DNA from: Acidobacteriaceae bacterium
GTDB lineage: Bacteria > Acidobacteriota > Terriglobia > Terriglobales > Acidobacteriaceae
Length of the DNA: 34,510 nucleotides
NCBI GenBank assembly: GCA_025352065.1
Contig: JANXUC010000052.1
Location: forward strand, 1 to 34,510
Reading direction: 5' to 3'
The stretch's first letter is position 1. Every line of letters starts with the position of its first letter. Positions 33,781 to 34,510 of this stretch are shown one piece after another. The notes under the pieces are model-generated. The model was not told the origin of the DNA. It saw only the letters and a program-made list of their open reading frames with translations, and ran no database searches. A program made the translations under genes and the position numbers.

Positions 33781-34502
33781 GTGCGCTCCTCGTGCGTGCC
33801 CGCAGAGCCTGTGATCATCGCTCGCATGCGGCTCTTGAACCCGGCGCGCCAAACCAGCAGGATGTGAGCGAAAAGGAAGAGCACCAAGGCCAGCGAGACA
33901 AAGAAGTGAATCGTGCGCGCCGATTGCCGGCCGCCCAACAGAGCAACCGTCGCGGGAACCGCGGAATCGAAGGCGGGCGACATCGCCAAGCCCGTCCAAA
34001 TTACCAGTGGGAATAGAACAAAGATGACGAGCAGATAGGTCAGTCGCTGCAGAACATTGTAGGACCACGCTTCGGTCTCACCCGGACGCTCGAAGCGCAG
34101 GTGATGGGCGATCACGCTCGCGAAGCTTCCCCAGGATAAGTCGGTTTTAGCCGGAAGCAAATCCTTGCGGAAGTGTCCTGAGAGCACTCCGCCAATCCAA
34201 TAGAGTAAGCCGGTCAATACCAGCACCCATGCGGTTTGAAAGTGGAGAGCTCGGCTCCAGCCATTCTGATCCGGCAAGACATATCCGTAGCCGGTGGGGA
34301 CGAGATGCCGCGAGGAAGGAATTGGTAGTTTAAACAACGGAGTGGTCAGTACGTTACCGGTTTCGCCCCAATAGAAACGAGGATGCGAGATGACAATTTC
34401 GGCGCCAGAGACAAGGAGCGCAAAGAAGCACGCGGTGATCATCCAGTGGCTGACGCGGACAAGGACCGAGTGGCGAGAGTCGTTCGTCGCGACTCGCACC
34501 AT
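33777..34502 (-). CDS. Membrane b-type cytochrome (cytochrome b561-like)
   Basis: This 241-residue membrane protein has about four hydrophobic helices with haem-ligand histidines in VSHWMITACFFALLVSG, ALHFQTAWVLVLTGLLYWIG and TIHFFVSLALVLFLFAHILL. This is the pattern of the Ni,Fe-hydrogenase / b561 cytochrome family. It is likely the quinol-linked electron donor of the Mo-oxidoreductase that it overlaps by four bases (ATGA). The ATG at 34502 is eight bases from the window edge, so an upstream start or further operon genes cannot be excluded. Confidence 0.88.
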   Translation of the reverse strand: MVRVATNDSRHSVLVRVSHWMITACFFALLVSGAEIVISHPRFYWGETGNVLTTPLFKLPIPSSRHLVPTGYGYVLPDQNGWSRALHFQTAWVLVLTGLLYWIGGVLSGHFRKDLLPAKTDLSWGSFASVIAHHLRFERPGETEAWSYNVLQRLTYLLVIFVLFPLVIWTGLAMSPAFDSAVPATVALLGGRQSARTIHFFVSLALVLFLFAHILLVWRAGFKSRMRAMITGSAGTHEERT

Positions 34503-34510
34503 TGGATGGC

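Overview
The window looks like the chromosome of an Acidobacteriota bacterium (Terriglobia/Koribacter-like), probably from a soil metagenome or isolate. This is inferred from moderately high GC, PilZ, GAF-GGDEF, Ser/Thr kinase and TldD/TldE genes of the kind common in that phylum, and scattered intergenic repeats of the 'TCATTCCGAG...GAGGAATC' type. No 16S rRNA gene is present, so the placement is an inference.

Region 1 (1-18.5 kb) is housekeeping and signalling DNA in good repair. It holds a partial Ser/Thr kinase and a PilZ protein (-), an MFS exporter (+), kdsA and pyrG (-), a secreted hypothetical (+), a GAF-GGDEF diguanylate cyclase (-), a RodZ-like HTH membrane protein (+), metK-ahcY (+, ending at a clear intrinsic terminator), modA (+), a frameshifted hypothetical, tldD and tldE/pmbA (+), and a PilZ / LuxR-type pair (+). 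Convergent gene pairs are separated by long imperfect palindromes that could act as bidirectional terminators.

Region 2 (18.45-23.2 kb) starts at an intact tRNA-Ser(GGA). A complete tyrosine integrase lies directly against its 3' end, followed by two small HTH/excisionase-like ORFs (one frameshifted). A 416-bp segment bounded by about 50-bp inverted repeats sits immediately upstream of a virB2-virB3-virB4 set. virB4 is frameshifted and stops abruptly where it meets a 3'-truncated sdhB fragment on the opposite strand.

Region 3 (23.2-32.1 kb) is an accessory redox/stress block. On the minus strand, tightly packed PNPOx-family, AhpD-like, DUF488, dihaem cytochrome c and cupredoxin genes lead into the sdhB fragment. 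On the plus strand are a small secreted protein, a frameshifted cytochrome c, a PRC-barrel protein, Dps, a ferredoxin-reductase-like flavoprotein and an acidic small protein. Several genes carry single-base frameshifts, in contrast to region 1. The block runs into about 1 kb of remnants with an att-like copy of the tRNA-Ser T-arm, helically phased short repeats, and a pseudo-tRNA with an intact 3' half.

Region 4 (32.3-34.5 kb, -) is an operon of a b-type cytochrome, a Tat-exported molybdopterin oxidoreductase of the YedY/sulfite-oxidase type, and an RraA-family protein.

The most unusual items are the inverted-repeat segment in front of the type IV secretion genes, the virB4/sdhB double-truncation junction, the LuxR-type regulator whose phospho-acceptor Asp is Glu, and the chain of overlapping mini-ORFs leading into kdsA.
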